Origin: Gibbula magus
Lineage: Eukaryota > Mollusca > Gastropoda > Trochida > Trochidae
Reading direction: 5' to 3'
Assembly (NCBI GenBank): GCA_936450465.1
Contig: OW388300.1
Span: forward strand, 46,390,358 to 46,454,357
DNA length: 64,000 nt
Shown here: positions 63,317 through 64,000 of the stretch, in pieces
Layout: the number at the start of each line of letters is the position of its first letter
How positions within the stretch are numbered: the first letter of the stretch is position 1
Made by a program: the position numbers and the translations under genes
The notes under the pieces: generated by a model
Told to the model about the DNA's origin: nothing
Databases searched by the model: none
What the model saw: only the letters and a program-made list of their open reading frames with translations

Positions 63317-64000
63317 CATTCGGTAATTTTACAATTGAATCCATTTGTTTGAAAGTCGTTAACAACATTTTCGATCTAATCGAATCATGATTACATTTAT
63401 TGTAATGTTGTACAAATGTAACCTTTTGCTTTTCCTATTCAAAGAAGAATCTTTCTCAATCAATCACGGACGTATGGGCATAGCAGCATAAAACTTGTAC
63501 ATTACAGAACGATATAATGTTAAGTGTATGTAAGGCGTAGTCAGTTACCTTAAGTGTTCAATTTAATGTATAATGTTCGCTAGCAATAAAGTCAGAAAAT
63601 CTATACTGACAACAGACCAGTTTCTATAGTTAAATCTCAAAAGTTTGTTCACTTGCTCGATATTCTTTGTTCAAATAGCATTTCACAAGTGATTTGTCAG
63701 AGGCATCGTTACATTAAAACGAAACCGATAAATTTGTGTTTTTACTTCAGAAGTCATGTCAAACCTTACAGTTAACCTAACACTTTTGATATCGTTGATG
63801 TGACAAGGGGTCAAACTTGCAAAACTTTTTATTTTAATCTGCAAAATCTCCAATTAGTCATAAATTGTCCCCAACAATGTTCGTTTTTACTCATTCGATG
63901 TTCTCATATTTTTTTTATCAATTAGATATGGAAAATATCAGAGTTTTGAAAACGTCTTCTGCCTACTATCAGCTTACCAAAGTTCAAAAACATTGACCTG
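63317..64000. other. Non-coding stretch to window end, no gene seen
   Basis: No coding frame, repeat or splice pair supported. Confidence 0.45.

Overview
The window reads as non-coding nuclear DNA from an animal. It is AT-rich and has long stretches without open frames. It carries tRNA-derived SINE-like repeats, broken LINE and Tc1/mariner pieces, many small inverted-repeat (MITE/foldback) elements, microsatellites, and a promoter followed by a splice donor. The SINE body, with a 'TGTTGTGTCC..GGGCAAGACACT'-like core, and the mix of foldback elements resemble mollusc or other lophotrochozoan genomes. I infer a marine invertebrate, possibly a bivalve, with low confidence on the clade. No complete protein-coding gene is visible. 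The longest open frame (171 codons) belongs to a dead LINE fragment, and the repeat-rich open frames are by-products of tandem repeats.

Layout. Positions 1-4726 are mostly featureless, with one foldback element, a tRNA-like relic and a fragment of a hairpin-ended MITE. Positions 4727-18053 hold a head-to-tail duplication of about 6-7 kb (copy A 4727-11645, copy B 11802-18053). Each copy carries a 10-bp-unit minisatellite (7991-8430 and 14185-14584). Differences between the copies expose insertions, including a clean 215-bp MITE at 11916-12130. Positions 18054-25400 look plain except for a motif-dense block at 20100-20640 that could be a conserved regulatory element. Positions 25400-28062 hold an interspersed repeat, Tc1-like transposase remains, a terminal-inverted-repeat element with a tRNA-like core, and a foldback. 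Positions 29135-32654 are a very recent 1.76-kb tandem duplication around a (CT)n tract. Positions 33774-50000 are a mosaic of MITEs, three SINE copies, a diverged local duplication, microsatellites and a LINE tail. Positions 53042-53370 hold hairpins and a foldback.

The most gene-like signal is at 53800-53980. A TATA box, a correctly spaced initiator, and a short ATG-less exon ending in CAG/GTAGGT suggest the promoter and 5'UTR exon of a plus-strand gene whose coding exons lie further right, probably outside the window. Positions 56350-57580 are a minus-strand LINE (L1/Tx1-like) 3' fragment. Positions 62095-62228 are a five-unit array of CRE-like sites on a 31-bp period.

Nothing here forms a cooperating set of genes. 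The interest lies in repeat architecture: foldback elements sharing termini but not arms, TIR elements enclosing tRNA-like cores, and a strong excess of the CRE octamer TGACGTCA. All homology statements come from reading motifs by eye, and no database search was possible.
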